Below are positions 1 through 7,268 of a stretch of DNA of 12,372 nt, one piece after another. Source of the stretch: CAZPQN01 sp964588795 (GTDB taxonomy: Bacteria > Fidelibacterota > UBA2242); assembly GCA_964588795.1 (NCBI GenBank), contig CAZPQN010000051.1:1-12372 (forward strand), written 5' to 3'. The notes under the pieces were generated by a model. The model saw only the letters and a list, made by a program, of their open reading frames with translations. It was not told the origin of the DNA and ran no database searches. A program made the translations under genes and the position numbers. Position 1 is the first letter of the stretch; each line of letters opens with the position of its first letter.

Positions 1-2
1 TT

Positions 3-665
3 GACATTAAAAAACGAGCAATCTCAAGGTACCTGCAGGCTTTGATTCTGGTCGGAGCATTTTACTTTCTGCCGGCAGGCACTTGGCGTTTCTGGCAGGC
101 GTGGCTCTGGATAGCTATTCTGTTTATTCCGATGGCATTTGTGGGACGCTACCTGCTGAGACATGATCCGGAACTGCTGCGGCGACGTCTGCAATTCAGG
201 GAAAAACGTTCTACTCAAAAATTATTTATCAAAATCACTTCGGTTTACTATTTTGCCGCACTTTTACTGCCGGGTTTCGACCATCGATACGGGTGGTCAA
301 ACGTGCCAGCCGGGGTTATTTTTCTGTCTGACTTACTGATACTGGTTGGTTACGGGCTGTTTTTTCTGGTGATGCGTGAGAACAGCTTCGCCGCCCGGAC
401 CGTGGAAATCATGCCGGATCAAAAAGTCATCCAGACCGGTCCCTACGCCGTAGTAAGGCATCCCATGTACGTCGCGGCTTCCCTGATGTGGGTACTGACC
501 CCGCTTGCACTCGGTTCCTGGTGGGCTTTTCTACTGATGATACCGTTTCCGCTCAGTCTCGTTTTTCGTATTCTCGATGAAGAAAAAACTCTAGTCAAGG
601 ATCTGCCCGATTACCAGGCTTACATGCTCAAGGTCAAATATCGCCTATTGCCGGGAGTTTGGTAA
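3..665 (+). CDS. Isoprenylcysteine carboxyl methyltransferase-like membrane protein (5' partial)
   Basis: The protein is an integral-membrane methyltransferase of the ICMT/PEMT-like superfamily. The family signature GPYAVVRHPMYVA lies in the C-terminal half (about 438-476), followed by a hydrophobic stretch and the typical tail with DEEKTLVKDLPDYQAYM and a short YRLLPGVW end. Four or five hydrophobic segments are visible, including one right at the N-terminus and one around the LILVGYGLFFLV stretch. The frame is open to the left edge: from position 3 it reads DIKKRAISRYLQ before the first in-window start-like codon, a TTG at 42. That charged lead-in looks like the normal N-terminus of such proteins, so the real start is probably just a few codons outside the window and the TTG is not it. 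In bacteria these proteins methylate unknown isoprenoid or small-molecule acceptors; no substrate can be read from the sequence. The gene stands alone, 70 bases before the next one. Confidence 0.85.
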   Translation, partial: DIKKRAISRYLQALILVGAFYFLPAGTWRFWQAWLWIAILFIPMAFVGRYLLRHDPELLRRRLQFREKRSTQKLFIKITSVYYFAALLLPGFDHRYGWSNVPAGVIFLSDLLILVGYGLFFLVMRENSFAARTVEIMPDQKVIQTGPYAVVRHPMYVAASLMWVLTPLALGSWWAFLLMIPFPLSLVFRILDEEKTLVKDLPDYQAYMLKVKYRLLPGVW

Positions 666-683
666 AAGACAGCGTTATGCTTT

Positions 684-713
684 TTGGAACCCGGTCTTCA
701 ACTTAAATATTAA
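684..713 (+). promoter_or_regulatory. Possible sigma70-like promoter for the DUF3795 gene
   Basis: TTGGAA (684-689) and TATTAA (708-713) are separated by 18 bases. They sit in an AT-rich stretch just upstream of the gene starting at 736. Each box matches the E. coli consensus in only four of six positions, and this organism's promoter preference is unknown, so this is a weak suggestion. Confidence 0.2.
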
Positions 714-735
714 ATCTGCGACAACCGGAGCAATT

Positions 736-1089
736 ATGACTCAAATCATCGCTTATTGTGGTCTGAACTGTGCCGAGTGCGGCGCCTATCTCGCCACTAT
801 TAACAATGACGACCGCCAACGCGCGGAAGTCGCTGAGCAATGGTCACGCGAATACCAAGTTGAGCTGAAACTCACCGACATTAATTGTAATGGTTGCCTT
901 TCTACATCAGGCACTGTTTTCAGCCATTGTCAGGTGTGTGAAGTACGGCTCTGTGGACTCGCGAAAAACATCGCCAATTGCGCTCACTGTAAGGATTTCA
1001 TCTGCGATAAACTCGTGAAATTTTTCCAGATGGCACCGTTCCTGCGTGAAAGACTCCAGCAAATGCGAGACGAATTGTCCTCGGACTGA
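736..1089 (+). CDS. DUF3795 family cysteine-rich protein
   Basis: This is a 117-residue soluble protein with eleven cysteines. It opens with the DUF3795 signature YCGLNCAECGAY (C8, C12, C15), then has C-x2-C at 51/54, C-x2-C at 65/68, C73, C-x2-C at 82/85 and a closing C90. The spacing and the CANC-like blocks suggest two or more zinc or iron-sulfur sites. The family has no established biochemical role that I know of. The length is normal for the family. The start is supported by a GGAG-type ribosome binding site (about 727-730) a few bases upstream of the ATG. The gene is flanked by unrelated small genes at ordinary intergenic distances, so the context gives no clue to function. Confidence 0.85.
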   Translation: MTQIIAYCGLNCAECGAYLATINNDDRQRAEVAEQWSREYQVELKLTDINCNGCLSTSGTVFSHCQVCEVRLCGLAKNIANCAHCKDFICDKLVKFFQMAPFLRERLQQMRDELSSD

Positions 1090-1171
1090 CTGAAAACAGC
1101 TCGCTTTTAGCATATTGCCCTAGTTGAGCTGGTCGACTCCCGGAATAGTAGAAATCTTATTGGAGGTAAAA

Positions 1172-1528
1172 ATGATCCTGCGCGTGCTTTTCTGGATGCC
1201 ACGGATACTTTCGATGATGTTTGCTCTGTTTCTGAGCCTTTTTGCATTGGATGTTTTCGAGCCGGGAGTGAGTTTTTGGAACGCAATGCTTGGCTTGCTG
1301 ATTCACCTCATCCCCGTATATACGGTGATTATCGCGTTGGTTGTCGCTTGGCGTTGGGAATGGATCGGCGCTTTGTTCTTTTTTGCCTTAGCGGTTCTCT
1401 ATCTTGTTTTGGCCTGGGGACGCTTCCCCTGGAGCGTCTATTTAATCATTTCCGGCCCCCTGGTGCTGATTGGCGTTCTCTTTCTGCTTAATTGGTCACA
1501 CACAAATAAACTCCAGGCCAGGCAGTAG
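1172..1528 (+). CDS. Small integral membrane protein of unknown function
   Basis: This is a 118-residue, strongly hydrophobic protein with about four transmembrane helices: a first one around residues 7-28, then segments around 32-56, 58-77 and 82-104. It ends in a short polar tail (SHTNKLQARQ). The start at ATG 1172 is chosen because GGAGG (1162-1166) lies at good SD distance; the same frame could be extended to a TTG at 1124, but that adds 16 residues with no family-like character. It resembles small hypothetical membrane proteins that recur in environmental bacteria (possibly the DUF7670 group, which I cannot verify). No catalytic or binding motif is visible and no function is proposed. 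The helices contain an aromatic-rich WRWEWIGALFFF stretch near the membrane interface. Confidence 0.75.
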   Translation: MILRVLFWMPRILSMMFALFLSLFALDVFEPGVSFWNAMLGLLIHLIPVYTVIIALVVAWRWEWIGALFFFALAVLYLVLAWGRFPWSVYLIISGPLVLIGVLFLLNWSHTNKLQARQ

Positions 1529-1645
1529 GGGCTGACCTGAAAAGTTGATATATTAATTTCAATACGTCATTCAAAGTGTTTCTCGGCCTGATAACGCCAT
1601 TAGAAATGAGTACTTGGCTTATAAGGGTTCGATATAACAACTTGA

Positions 1646-2140
1646 ATGAGCAAAATTAATTGTACTGTCATGAAAGAGTATATTTTCGATGCTAAAATCC
1701 AAAAACATGCTCATCTTGACGCCGCCTTTATCGAATTTCCCTATAACGTCGAACGGGAGTTCGGCATGTGCGGACGGGTCAAGGTCAAAGCCACTTTCGA
1801 TGGCGTCACCTATCGGGGCTCTTTAGTAACAATGGGTCACCGCTGTCATATCCTGGGTTTGACCAAGGAAATCCGGTCGGTCATTGGCAAACAGCCCGGC
1901 GATATGGTGCATGTCGCGATTCAGCAGGATACAGAACCCCGCACCGTGCCAATTCCGGCTGATTTGCAACAAATATTCGCGCAAAATCCTTTAGCCGCTA
2001 CTCACTTTAATGCGCTTTCCTACACTCACCAGAAAGAATATGTTTGCTGGATTGAGGACGCTAAAAAAGCCGAAACCCGTCAGCGACGGCTGGAAAAAAC
2101 CGTTGCCCGGCTGTCAGCATCAGTGAAACGCCCCGGGTAG
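1646..2140 (+). CDS. YdeI/OmpD-associated (DUF1905 plus OmdA-type) protein
   Basis: This is a 164-residue soluble protein. Residues about 15-100 match the DUF1905 beta-barrel-like domain, with the pattern FIEFPYNVEREFG, then GRVKVKATFDGVTYRGSL, the G-H-x-L-G-L-x-K-x-x-R segment, and GDMVHVAIQQDTEPRTVPIP. Residues about 105-155 match the C-terminal helical OmdA/YdeI segment (F-x-x-LS-x-x-x-x-KEYV-x-WI-x-x-AKKAETRQRR). Members have been linked to bacteriocin or antimicrobial-peptide resistance in enteric bacteria, but the molecular activity is not known. A second ATG at 1670 (residue 9) starts directly before the family-like region; neither start has a strong SD, so the N-terminal eight residues are uncertain. 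It is an isolated gene with 117 bases of unassigned AT-rich sequence upstream. Confidence 0.85.
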   Translation: MSKINCTVMKEYIFDAKIQKHAHLDAAFIEFPYNVEREFGMCGRVKVKATFDGVTYRGSLVTMGHRCHILGLTKEIRSVIGKQPGDMVHVAIQQDTEPRTVPIPADLQQIFAQNPLAATHFNALSYTHQKEYVCWIEDAKKAETRQRRLEKTVARLSASVKRPG

Positions 2141-2212
2141 TCTGTTCCTCGTACTTTAAGCTTTGTTCCGCGCGGTGACTTTTCCAATTTTCAGCCTACA
2201 GGATAGTCGCGT

Positions 2213-3142
2213 ATGTTAGTAAAAAACATTATCGGCAACGTCGAACGTCCCTTCGTCAAATACCCCAATGGCGAAGCTGCGGGACGCATCGAAATTCAGC
2301 GCCCGGAAGGGCTGACTACTCCGTCAGTCAGCATCATTATTCCTACCATGGGTGCGGCGCGTGAAGAATTTCTGCCCGGGCTCCTGGAACAGATCGAGCG
2401 CCAGACTTTTCGCGAGTATGAAGTAATTCTGATCGCAGGCGACCCACGTCAGGGAAGGGCGATCAACTGCGGGGCGGCGTTGGCGGCGGGGCGCTATTTG
2501 CTGACCCTGGATGACGATACCCGGCTCGGTTCGGATGACCTGCTTGAGAAAATGCTAACGATCGTTGTGGCGCATCCCGAAATCGGCATGGCGGGTGTCG
2601 CCAATCTCGTGCCTGCGGATGCCAGTTGGTTCACCAGACGGATTATGGGCGAACTGCCGCGCCGGACGGCGCCGCTGGTTACAGAAATCACTGAATCTGA
2701 CCTGGCTGAGCATCCCTGCGCTATGATACCCCGGGCTGTTTTTTACCAGGTCGGTGGCGAAAATGAACTCATCCCACGCGGGCTTGACCCGTATTTGCGG
2801 CGTGAAATCCGCCGGGCAGGTTATCAGGTGGTTGTTTTGCCCGGACTATTCATCCATCACCTGCCGCCGCGGACCTGGCGTAAATTCGTGCGCCAGTTCT
2901 ATCGCAACGGCAAGATGGCCGCCTATGTCAATAAATTTTACCCGGAATTTGTGGTGGAACTGCCCACCGAGCATGGGCAGACGGTTGGTGAAAAACGGTC
3001 ATTGATTCGACGGGTGTTTTCCTATATTCTGAGACTAATTTCGGCACTCTTCCGCGGCAAAATTTTCTATTTGTCCAGCCTGACACTTTATCTTTTTGGA
3101 TATTTGGTCGGTTATTTAACTTTAAACAAAGATGATGTATAG
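2213..3142 (+). CDS. Family 2 glycosyltransferase with C-terminal membrane helix
   Basis: This is a 309-residue GT-A fold glycosyltransferase. Residues 37-48 give the typical first strand and loop (SVSIIIPTMGAA). EVILIAGDP follows around 70-78, and the DXD-type motif is LDDDT (D100-D102), which binds metal and nucleotide sugar. GLDPYLRREIRRAGY (190-204) occupies the usual place of the late acidic catalytic segment. The C-terminus (about 284-305) is one hydrophobic helix, so the protein is probably tethered to the inner membrane with its active site in the cytoplasm. The sugar donor and acceptor cannot be told. A GGA-containing SD-like sequence lies at about 2200-2205. This is the first gene of the packed run to 8808, and its end overlaps the next gene by 11 bases. 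I saw no convincing promoter in the 72 bases before it. Confidence 0.88.
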   Translation: MLVKNIIGNVERPFVKYPNGEAAGRIEIQRPEGLTTPSVSIIIPTMGAAREEFLPGLLEQIERQTFREYEVILIAGDPRQGRAINCGAALAAGRYLLTLDDDTRLGSDDLLEKMLTIVVAHPEIGMAGVANLVPADASWFTRRIMGELPRRTAPLVTEITESDLAEHPCAMIPRAVFYQVGGENELIPRGLDPYLRREIRRAGYQVVVLPGLFIHHLPPRTWRKFVRQFYRNGKMAAYVNKFYPEFVVELPTEHGQTVGEKRSLIRRVFSYILRLISALFRGKIFYLSSLTLYLFGYLVGYLTLNKDDV

Positions 3143-4292
3143 AGCACCCAACCTGTTGATACCCGGCGATTTTCCTCCCGTAGTCAGCGGCATTGCCACC
3201 TATTTTTATGAAATCTGGAAATTCTTCCCCGCCAGTGAAAACTTCATTCTGGCACCTCGGGACAAGGAGTACCAGGCTTTTGACCAAAGCCATTCTTTTC
3301 GTATAATCCGGCGCGCGATTCCGACTGCCAATTCCCTATCGGCGAAATTGGTTAAGGGACTGCTGTACGCTTTTTGGGCGCTCTGGTTACAGCGGCGCTG
3401 GCATTGGCGTAAAATTCACTGCGGGCAGGTATTGTCCTCCGGTTTTTGCGGATGGCTATGCTATAAACTTTTCCGCATTCCCTACGTGATCTACGTGTAT
3501 GGATCGGAAACTTTGCGGCTCGGCGGGAATGCTCTGTTGCGCAAAGCACTGCGGACTTTTCTGCTCCATGCGGAGCATATTGTCGCCAATAGCCGGTTCA
3601 CGCGGGATGAGTTCGTCGCGTTTGGTATTCCGGTAAATAAATTCAGCGTGATCACGCCCGGCGTGGACACGATGCGTTTTGCTCCAGCCGAAAAGGACAA
3701 TGTGCTGGTTGACAGGTATCAGCTCGACGGCAAATTTGTTCTGCTGACGGTCGCACGACTCGATGAACGCAAAGGGCATGATCGCGTCATCGAGGCCGTA
3801 GCCGGGCTAAGCGATAATTGTCCCCACCTGGTATATCTAATCGTCGGCAAAGGGCGTGAAGAACCACGTCTGCGCGAACTCTGCCGGAAATTGAACATCT
3901 CGGCCAAAGTGATATTCTGCGGCTACGTTCCCGATGCGGAATTGCCGGCCTATTATAATTTAGCCGATGTTTTTATTCTGATGAATCGGCAGACTACCAG
4001 CGATGCCCGCTTAGAGGGTGATTACGAAGGATTTGGCATCGTGTTTTTGGAAGCCGCCGCTTGTCGCAAGCCAGTCATAGCCGGTAATTTCGGGGGCATC
4101 GCTGATGCCGTGGCTGATTTGCAGACCGGCTTCATCATTGACAGCAATGATGTTTCCGCGATTCAGGCTACTATCTTGCGCTTCACCACGGCGCCAGAGC
4201 TATGTAGCAAGATGGGATCCGCCGGGCGGGAGCGGACCATGAACGGATTCGACTGGCGTCAAATCAGTGAAAGACTCAGGAAAATTCTATGA
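3132..4292 (+). CDS. GT4-family (GT-B fold) glycosyltransferase
   Basis: This 386-residue enzyme would transfer a sugar from a nucleotide donor to a lipid-linked glycan on the cytoplasmic face. The N-terminal Rossmann half opens with LIPGDFPPVVSGIATYFYE (residues 9-27), the acceptor-side loop of the fold. The C-terminal donor half begins around 203 with VLLTVARLDERKGHDRVIEA and continues through YLIVGKGREEPRL and VIFCGYVPDAELPAYY. The E-x7-E signature is E299 to E307 in EGFGIVFLEAAACRKPVIA, followed by a GG loop. NSRFTRDEF and ITPGVD are further hallmarks of PimB/WbaZ-like mannosyl- or related transferases, but the sugar is not determinable. ATG codons at 3132 and 3135 are both possible; there is little SD and translation is probably coupled to the preceding gene. 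The 3' end overlaps the methyltransferase by an ATGA. Confidence 0.92.
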   Translation: MMYRAPNLLIPGDFPPVVSGIATYFYEIWKFFPASENFILAPRDKEYQAFDQSHSFRIIRRAIPTANSLSAKLVKGLLYAFWALWLQRRWHWRKIHCGQVLSSGFCGWLCYKLFRIPYVIYVYGSETLRLGGNALLRKALRTFLLHAEHIVANSRFTRDEFVAFGIPVNKFSVITPGVDTMRFAPAEKDNVLVDRYQLDGKFVLLTVARLDERKGHDRVIEAVAGLSDNCPHLVYLIVGKGREEPRLRELCRKLNISAKVIFCGYVPDAELPAYYNLADVFILMNRQTTSDARLEGDYEGFGIVFLEAAACRKPVIAGNFGGIADAVADLQTGFIIDSNDVSAIQATILRFTTAPELCSKMGSAGRERTMNGFDWRQISERLRKIL

Positions 4293-4921
4293 CCAAACTT
4301 GACCTGCACAATCTGGCACGTCCCGAGGCATTTCAGACTACCACCTCGATCAAAGTCCGGGCGCGGGCCCTGGAAATCGCCCGCGAGATAACGGGCCGGG
4401 TGTTAGATGTCGGCTGTGGCAACGGGCTTTTTTTGCTGGCATGGAACGCTACGGGAACAGCACCACGTTTCAATTTAGGCCTGGATTATGACGAGAGCGC
4501 GGTGCGGGAAGCAAGCCAGCTTTTCATTGACAATGGCCTTGAGGCTGGGCGCTTTATTGTGGGTGATGCCTTCTGCATGCCTTTTCCCGATAACTACTAC
4601 GACGCAGTTTTTTGCCTCAACACGCTGATCAACCTGCACCCTTTTAGCCGGATTGAGACTTTAATCAAGGAAATGCACCGGATTTGCCGACCGGGTGGCA
4701 AAATCATTTTCGATTACCGCAATGCTTACAATCCGTATCTGCAATTCAAATACATACTCAATTCAGTGACCGGACGACTGACGACGCACGGACATCGCTG
4801 GCGGACTTTTCAACCGGCCATGGACCGCTTAAAACTCAGCATTCTACGAAGGTTGGCAATTGCCTCGCCGATTCCATTCGCTCCGCTGGGCTACATGATG
4901 GTTTTAGAAAAGGAAACATGA
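4289..4921 (+). CDS. Class I SAM-dependent methyltransferase
   Basis: This is a 210-residue Rossmann-fold methyltransferase. Motif I is VLDVGCGNGLFLL (residues 38-50), the SAM-binding glycine loop. The acidic end of the second strand is GLDYDESAV (64-72), motif GDAFCMPFPDNYYDAVFC (92-109) follows, and MHRICRPGGKIIFDYRN (129-145) is the usual post-motif segment. The size is typical of the Methyltransf_11/25 type. It may O- or N-methylate a sugar or a glycan end within this locus, which is inference from context. It starts in an ATGA overlap with the upstream glycosyltransferase, with a GGA SD at 4279-4281, and it ends in another ATGA overlap with the aminotransferase. Confidence 0.9.
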   Translation: MTKLDLHNLARPEAFQTTTSIKVRARALEIAREITGRVLDVGCGNGLFLLAWNATGTAPRFNLGLDYDESAVREASQLFIDNGLEAGRFIVGDAFCMPFPDNYYDAVFCLNTLINLHPFSRIETLIKEMHRICRPGGKIIFDYRNAYNPYLQFKYILNSVTGRLTTHGHRWRTFQPAMDRLKLSILRRLAIASPIPFAPLGYMMVLEKET

Positions 4922-6123
4922 TCCATCTCCCCACCGCCGGAACACCACTTAAAGCTCGCGAGGTCGCACGAGCGGCACTTGGACTTTTCGAAGTTGACCA
5001 GCCGATCGAGGTTTTCGAAAGACAGCTGCAGACTTTTCTCGGCGTTCCCAATTTAGCGCTCGTCAATTCCGGCACCACTGCGTGTTACATCTTGCTGGAA
5101 TTGTTTAAAAGCATCCGAACCCGCGCGGAACAAACCGAAATCGTTTTACCGGCTTACACGGCGCCTTCTCTGCTTTTGCCGATTCGGGCGGCGGGTCTGA
5201 CACCGGTTTTAGTAGATATTGACCCAGCTACATTCAACATTGATTTAACTAAAATTCAGACCGTCCTTTCTGAACGCACCCTGGCAATTATGGTTGTTCA
5301 TATGTTCGGCTTGCCGGTGGATGTGCCAACTTTACTGGGTTCGTCTTTGCCGTCTGACATTTTCATTTTCGAGGACGCCGCTTCCTCGCTCGGCTCGGAG
5401 CTGGATGGTCAACCGACCGGTACGATTGCCCCATTCGGATTTTACTCACTCAATCGTGGCAAGAACATTTCGACTCTGGCCGGTGGAATAATTGTCTGGC
5501 GCGATCAGCGGTATACCAAGATAATCCGCAATCTGATTGATAAATTACCGCGTCTGAGCCATAGGGGTCAGGTAATGCTATTCCTGAAAATTGCCGGTCT
5601 GGCAGTGGTGCTGAAACCGACTATTTATACTCTCCTAACGCCGGTAGTCCAGCAGTTCAAATATACTAATCTACATACACACTTCGATTCATTCGGCTAT
5701 ACCGGAGTTCAGGCGGCGTTAGGAGCAAAGCTCTGGCAGAGAGCCGCTCAGTTGACCGCCCGGCGTGTCGCCATTGGTAAAGCCCTGTTCAATCTTTTCA
5801 GCCGCTACAGGGATCTGCAACTGCCGACAATAACCACCCGACAAAAGGTGGCTTTCAATCAGTTCCCCATCGTCATGAAGGATTTGGAACAGCGCCAACT
5901 ATTTCAACGAGGTTTGCTTGAACATGGAATCGAGACCACCCTCCTGTATGAGCAACCATTACATCACATTTTTCCGGAGCTGACGGGCAGAGGCGATGAT
6001 CCATTTCCGCGGGCTACTTACTTAGCCCAACACCTGCTGTTAATTCCCAGTCACGTACAATTACGTCCGGCGTTGCGGGAAACAATCCGGCAAGTTGCCG
6101 ATCGACTCCTATCGAGTAGATGA
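4918..6123 (+). CDS. DegT/DnrJ/EryC1/StrS-family PLP aminotransferase (variant active-site loop)
   Basis: This is a 401-residue fold-type I aminotransferase of the sugar-aminating family. It has NSGTTACYILL (residues 50-60, phosphate-binding), VLPAYTAPSLLLPI (76-89), VHMFGLP (127-133) and the PLP-contacting aspartate D153 in FEDAASSLGS. The Schiff-base lysine is K182 in SLNRGKNISTLAGG. The usual family loop ends GEGG; here it reads LAGG. The start is ATG 4918, preceded by AAAGGAA (4909-4915); the frame could be extended upstream to 4684, but that part lies inside the methyltransferase gene and has no family resemblance. The reaction would be PLP-dependent transamination of a nucleotide-linked ketosugar, probably with glutamate as donor; the substrate is unknown. 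The C-terminal half (about 250-400) is typical of the fold. It overlaps the next gene by ATGA at 6120. Confidence 0.9.
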   Translation: MIHLPTAGTPLKAREVARAALGLFEVDQPIEVFERQLQTFLGVPNLALVNSGTTACYILLELFKSIRTRAEQTEIVLPAYTAPSLLLPIRAAGLTPVLVDIDPATFNIDLTKIQTVLSERTLAIMVVHMFGLPVDVPTLLGSSLPSDIFIFEDAASSLGSELDGQPTGTIAPFGFYSLNRGKNISTLAGGIIVWRDQRYTKIIRNLIDKLPRLSHRGQVMLFLKIAGLAVVLKPTIYTLLTPVVQQFKYTNLHTHFDSFGYTGVQAALGAKLWQRAAQLTARRVAIGKALFNLFSRYRDLQLPTITTRQKVAFNQFPIVMKDLEQRQLFQRGLLEHGIETTLLYEQPLHHIFPELTGRGDDPFPRATYLAQHLLLIPSHVQLRPALRETIRQVADRLLSSR

Positions 6124-7268
6124 CGAACAGTAAAAGGGTTTTATTATTAATTACACGTTTGGATCGCGGTGGTTCGGCGGACGCCACATTACGCTTAGCT
6201 CGCGGCTTGGTCGAGTGGGGCTATAAGGTCCTGCTTGTTTCAGGTAAAACTGTCGAACCCTCGATGGATCTGCCAAGCTATAGTACGGCAAGTGGCTTTC
6301 AACTCGTCATGCTCAACTCCCTGGTGCGGCAGTTGAATCCCTGGCTGGATTTAATCACTCTGATCAAGCTGTACGGTTTGATGGTGCATTTCCGACCGCA
6401 GGTCTTGCATACCAATACCTCCAAGGCGGGTTTTTTAGGCCGATTAATAGGATATATAGCGCGAGTTCCCCGGATTGTCCATTCAGATCACGGTCACATT
6501 TTTTACGGCTATTATAATCAGGCGACGACCCGGTTTTTTATTAATTTAGAAAAAATTGCCGCCCATTGGTGTGACCTGATATTAAATTTGACTGCTTCGG
6601 GACGACGCGATTATATTCGTGCTAAAGTAGCCCGACCGGAAAAATTCACGGTCTCGCTCGTCGGTACCGATTTGGGGCCATTTTTGGCTACGCCACTACC
6701 CTGCTATCCGGATTTTGGTAAGGGCGAGCGTTTTAAAATTGCCTGGGTCGGCCGCCTTGTGCCGGTAAAAAATCTACCGCTGTTGCTGGAAACCGCTGCA
6801 CTATTGCAAGCCACGGCTTTTCCGGCGGATTTTCAAGTTATTGGTGATGGCGAAGAAATGGATGCCACCCGCCGGCGTGCCACCGCCCTGCACCTCGAAA
6901 ATATGAATTTTCTCGGCTATCGGTCGGACGTCGCCGCATTGCTTAGTTGCTGTCATTTATTCGTCTTCACCTCCTTGAATGAAGGATTCGGAATAGTAAT
7001 TATCGAGGCGATGGCATGCGGATTACCCGTGGTCGGGACCAGCGTAGGCGGCACTCCTGATTTGATCGAGCAGAATCGTAATGGCCTGCTGGTGGAGTCG
7101 AATAACGTTTCGGCACTGTGTGCAGCAATTAAGACCGTGCTCAATAATCAGACATGCTGGACCCGGATGAGTATGCAAAACAGAAAAAAAGCTGAATTTT
7201 ATTCAATTACTAATTATATTAAACGGGTACGGTACACGTATGGAGAATATGATCAAGCGACCAAGTGA
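6120..7268 (+). CDS. GT4-family (GT-B fold) glycosyltransferase
   Basis: This is a 382-residue glycosyltransferase distinct from the one at 3132. The N-terminal half carries LLLITRLDRGGSADATLRLARGL (residues 8-30) and LHTNTSKAGFLGRL (96-109), then HSDHGHIFYGYYNQ (121-134), a segment common in GalNAc/GlcNAc- or mannosyl-type GT4 enzymes. The donor half starts near 205 with FKIAWVGRLVPVKNLPLLLE. E-x7-E is E288 to E296 in NEGFGIVIIEAMACGLPVVGTSVGGTPDLI. The donor sugar is not determinable. There is no SD before ATG 6120; the start depends on the ATGA overlap with the aminotransferase stop. The start region has several consecutive TTA leucine codons and looks more AT-rich than its neighbours, though not enough to claim separate origin. 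The last 29 bases overlap the start of the PHP-type gene in another frame. Confidence 0.92.
   Translation: MTNSKRVLLLITRLDRGGSADATLRLARGLVEWGYKVLLVSGKTVEPSMDLPSYSTASGFQLVMLNSLVRQLNPWLDLITLIKLYGLMVHFRPQVLHTNTSKAGFLGRLIGYIARVPRIVHSDHGHIFYGYYNQATTRFFINLEKIAAHWCDLILNLTASGRRDYIRAKVARPEKFTVSLVGTDLGPFLATPLPCYPDFGKGERFKIAWVGRLVPVKNLPLLLETAALLQATAFPADFQVIGDGEEMDATRRRATALHLENMNFLGYRSDVAALLSCCHLFVFTSLNEGFGIVIIEAMACGLPVVGTSVGGTPDLIEQNRNGLLVESNNVSALCAAIKTVLNNQTCWTRMSMQNRKKAEFYSITNYIKRVRYTYGEYDQATK

Noticed and set aside
1097..1131. Inverted repeat CAGCTC / GAGCTG after the DUF3795 gene
   Set aside because: Only six base pairs with a 23-base loop and no following T-run; too weak to call a terminator.
1529..1645. 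Possible promoter or small RNA in the AT-rich 117-base gap
   Set aside because: A TATAAC at 1633-1638 exists but has no -35 box at proper distance and would sit almost on the start codon; no stable hairpin or terminator was seen.
2141..2212. Promoter before the first polysaccharide run
   Set aside because: TTGTTC at 2163-2168 with AATTTT 17 bases on is too poor a match, and no alternative pattern stands out.
2928..3779. Minus-strand open frames of 121 and 107 codons opposite the glycosyltransferase genes
   Set aside because: They are composition shadows of strongly supported plus-strand genes, with no recognisable domains and no SD.
4684..4917. A 78-residue upstream extension of the first aminotransferase
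   Set aside because: It lies wholly within the methyltransferase gene in another frame, has no family-like sequence, and ATG 4918 has its own SD-like AAAGGAA and gives a normal N-terminus.
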